The notes under the pieces were generated by a model that was given only the letters and a program-made list of their open reading frames with translations, did not search any database and was not told where the DNA came from. The position numbers and the translations under genes are program-made. Of a DNA stretch of 21,023 nt, positions 20,029 to 21,023 are shown piece after piece. Source of the DNA: Pleurotus ostreatus/Saccharomyces cerevisiae fusant (lineage: Eukaryota; Opisthokonta). Each line of letters begins with the position of its first letter. Position 1 is the first letter of the stretch. The stretch covers positions 1-21,023 of the forward strand of contig JAMQCK010000510.1 in NCBI GenBank assembly GCA_024196135.1. The letters are read 5' to 3'.

Positions 20029-20381
20029 GTAAGCAAGCAAGGTCAAACGACAACTTGACCACGACTCCGTTTCTTGACGTTCACGTTCTTTTCGGGAAAA
20101 ATCATGTCATGAGTCACTCCTTTCATTCCAAGCCTACAGCGAGGGATGCCCGCCCCTTCCTTGCAAAGGCAGACTACCCCTGCGGTACGACCCCCCGATC
20201 CCATCGGGAAAAACCCAGATTGTAATTTGAGCCACCACGTACCACGGTGCCGGTAAATTGCTGAGTTTTTTGGTGCGGACGTGGTTGATAATGGTAAAGT
20301 CTGGTAAAGTGAGGGAAACATCATACTCCAGAACCACAATAAGCGAAGATGCGGGTCCTTGAACCAAAATATACCAGTAAA
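20029..20381. other. Gap between decayed fragment and transposon gene end
   Basis: A + strand frame continues here to 20225 but has no recognisable content. A small direct repeat (GGTAAAGT twice near 20295-20310) is present. I could not identify a terminal inverted repeat or target-site duplication marking the transposon end. Confidence 0.35.
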
Positions 20382-21023
20382 CTAGTATAAAATACGATAC
20401 AAATGTTTATCAGTGAACGAGTTGACGAAGAATGTCTTACAGTGGTCCAGTACATTACTGCTTGTCCATTCGGGCGGTGCAACTCTGCCGAACTTCGGAA
20501 ATAGATGGACGGATCGTCGCAACTGGGAAATGGGGACGATACTGGCCAGATGTCCGCCCCCGACAGCATCGTTCGTCGATACCTTGTACATACGGTGATC
20601 TCGTTCTGGTCTCCGCGAGAATGGCGTATACCACTCGACGTAAGCAAGATGGCGTGGGACAACAACCCCCGGGTTGAATGCGTAGCGTACAGCGACCTTG
20701 CTGAGCGAGAAGATAGCGCGTACACGACCCACTCGATGGCCTACAAACCAGGATCAGCATGTTATTGAGCATGTGCCCATTGGAGAGAGCGTACCTTGTA
20801 CTCCCGTATCCATTGCTAGTCCGTCATTTAGATCAAACAAGCCGGTGTCGAACCGGGCAGGGATCTGACGGCCTTGCTTATCGCGTCGCGCGGGATGAAC
20901 ATGCACGGAGTCGACCGTTGTCTTCACATCGGTCCATGGATCACGGCGAGTGTATTTGACGCGATGTCGGACAGCGACCTTGTCGAAAGGGAGGTAGACA
21001 TGCTCTGCAATGTCCTCCACTTG
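20382..21023 (-). CDS. C-terminal part of an Agaricomycete transposon-type protein (CACTA/Plavaka-like)
   Basis: Partial gene running off the right edge. On the minus strand, exon 21023-20795 joins exon 20740-20382 across a 54-nt intron (donor GTACGC, acceptor TTTGTAG) in phase, giving about 195 residues up to a TAG stop. The segment contains VHVHPARRDKQGRQIPARFD, then VGRVRAIFSLSK, HLAYVEWYTPF, RRSVHLFPKFG and EWTSSNVLDHC. From memory this block matches the conserved tail of large multicopy Agaricomycete proteins tied to CACTA-type (Plavaka or KDZ-like) DNA transposons. The frame is intact as far as visible. The catalytic core would lie beyond the window. The family name is tentative; the coding assignment is firmer. 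Confidence 0.6.

Noticed and set aside
20505..20768. 87-codon + strand frame
   Set aside because: It is antisense to the spliced transposon-type gene, which has a clear conserved block and a proper intron.

Overview
The window looks like nuclear DNA from a filamentous basidiomycete, most likely an Agaricomycete. The evidence is GC-rich DNA, genes broken by many GT-AG introns of about 46-72 nt with CTAAC/CTGAC-like branch sites, a Zn(II)2Cys6 regulator, a Goodbye-NACHT-ankyrin STAND protein of the kind expanded in Agaricomycetes, and the tail of an Agaricomycete-type transposon protein. No prokaryotic gene, CRISPR array or operon was seen.

Layout. Positions 1-2073 hold no gene I can support: simple and tandem repeats on the left, then low-complexity GC-rich DNA, then a C/A-rich leader just before the first gene. 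Positions 2074-11198 (+) hold one large zinc-cluster transcription factor gene. I could join it into 20 exons (perhaps 21) with every splice phase consistent, giving about 1355 residues (1337 if a 54-nt segment is also an intron). Its first eight introns are 283-745 nt and full of low-complexity, strand-skewed DNA, whereas the introns in its 3' half are 50-72 nt. A tRNA-Asp(GTC) lies on the minus strand at 11583-11654 with a T7 Pol III terminator. Positions 11655-14912 appear intergenic, with short tandem repeats and a few weak coding-like pieces.

Positions 14913-19491 (+) hold a ten-exon STAND/NLR-like gene of 1369 residues: Goodbye domain, NACHT NTPase (Walker A and B visible), winged-helix-like region, then about 15-16 ankyrin repeats in one long last exon. 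Directly downstream, 19518-20028 (+) carries coding-like but broken sequence that I cannot name. Positions 20382-21023 (-) are the 3' end of a transposon-type protein gene running off the window edge.

The genes do not form a visible pathway. The regulator and the NLR-like gene are separated by 3.7 kb with the tRNA between them. The NLR-like gene sits next to mobile-element sequence, a common setting for fast-evolving fungal immunity-type genes. The strongest points for a second look are the expanded, composition-mirrored introns of the regulator, key motifs of both large genes carried on tiny exons (18 nt and 25 nt), an uncommon cysteine cluster and SPSQxF repeats in the regulator, and the NLR-like gene with its transposon-rich flank.
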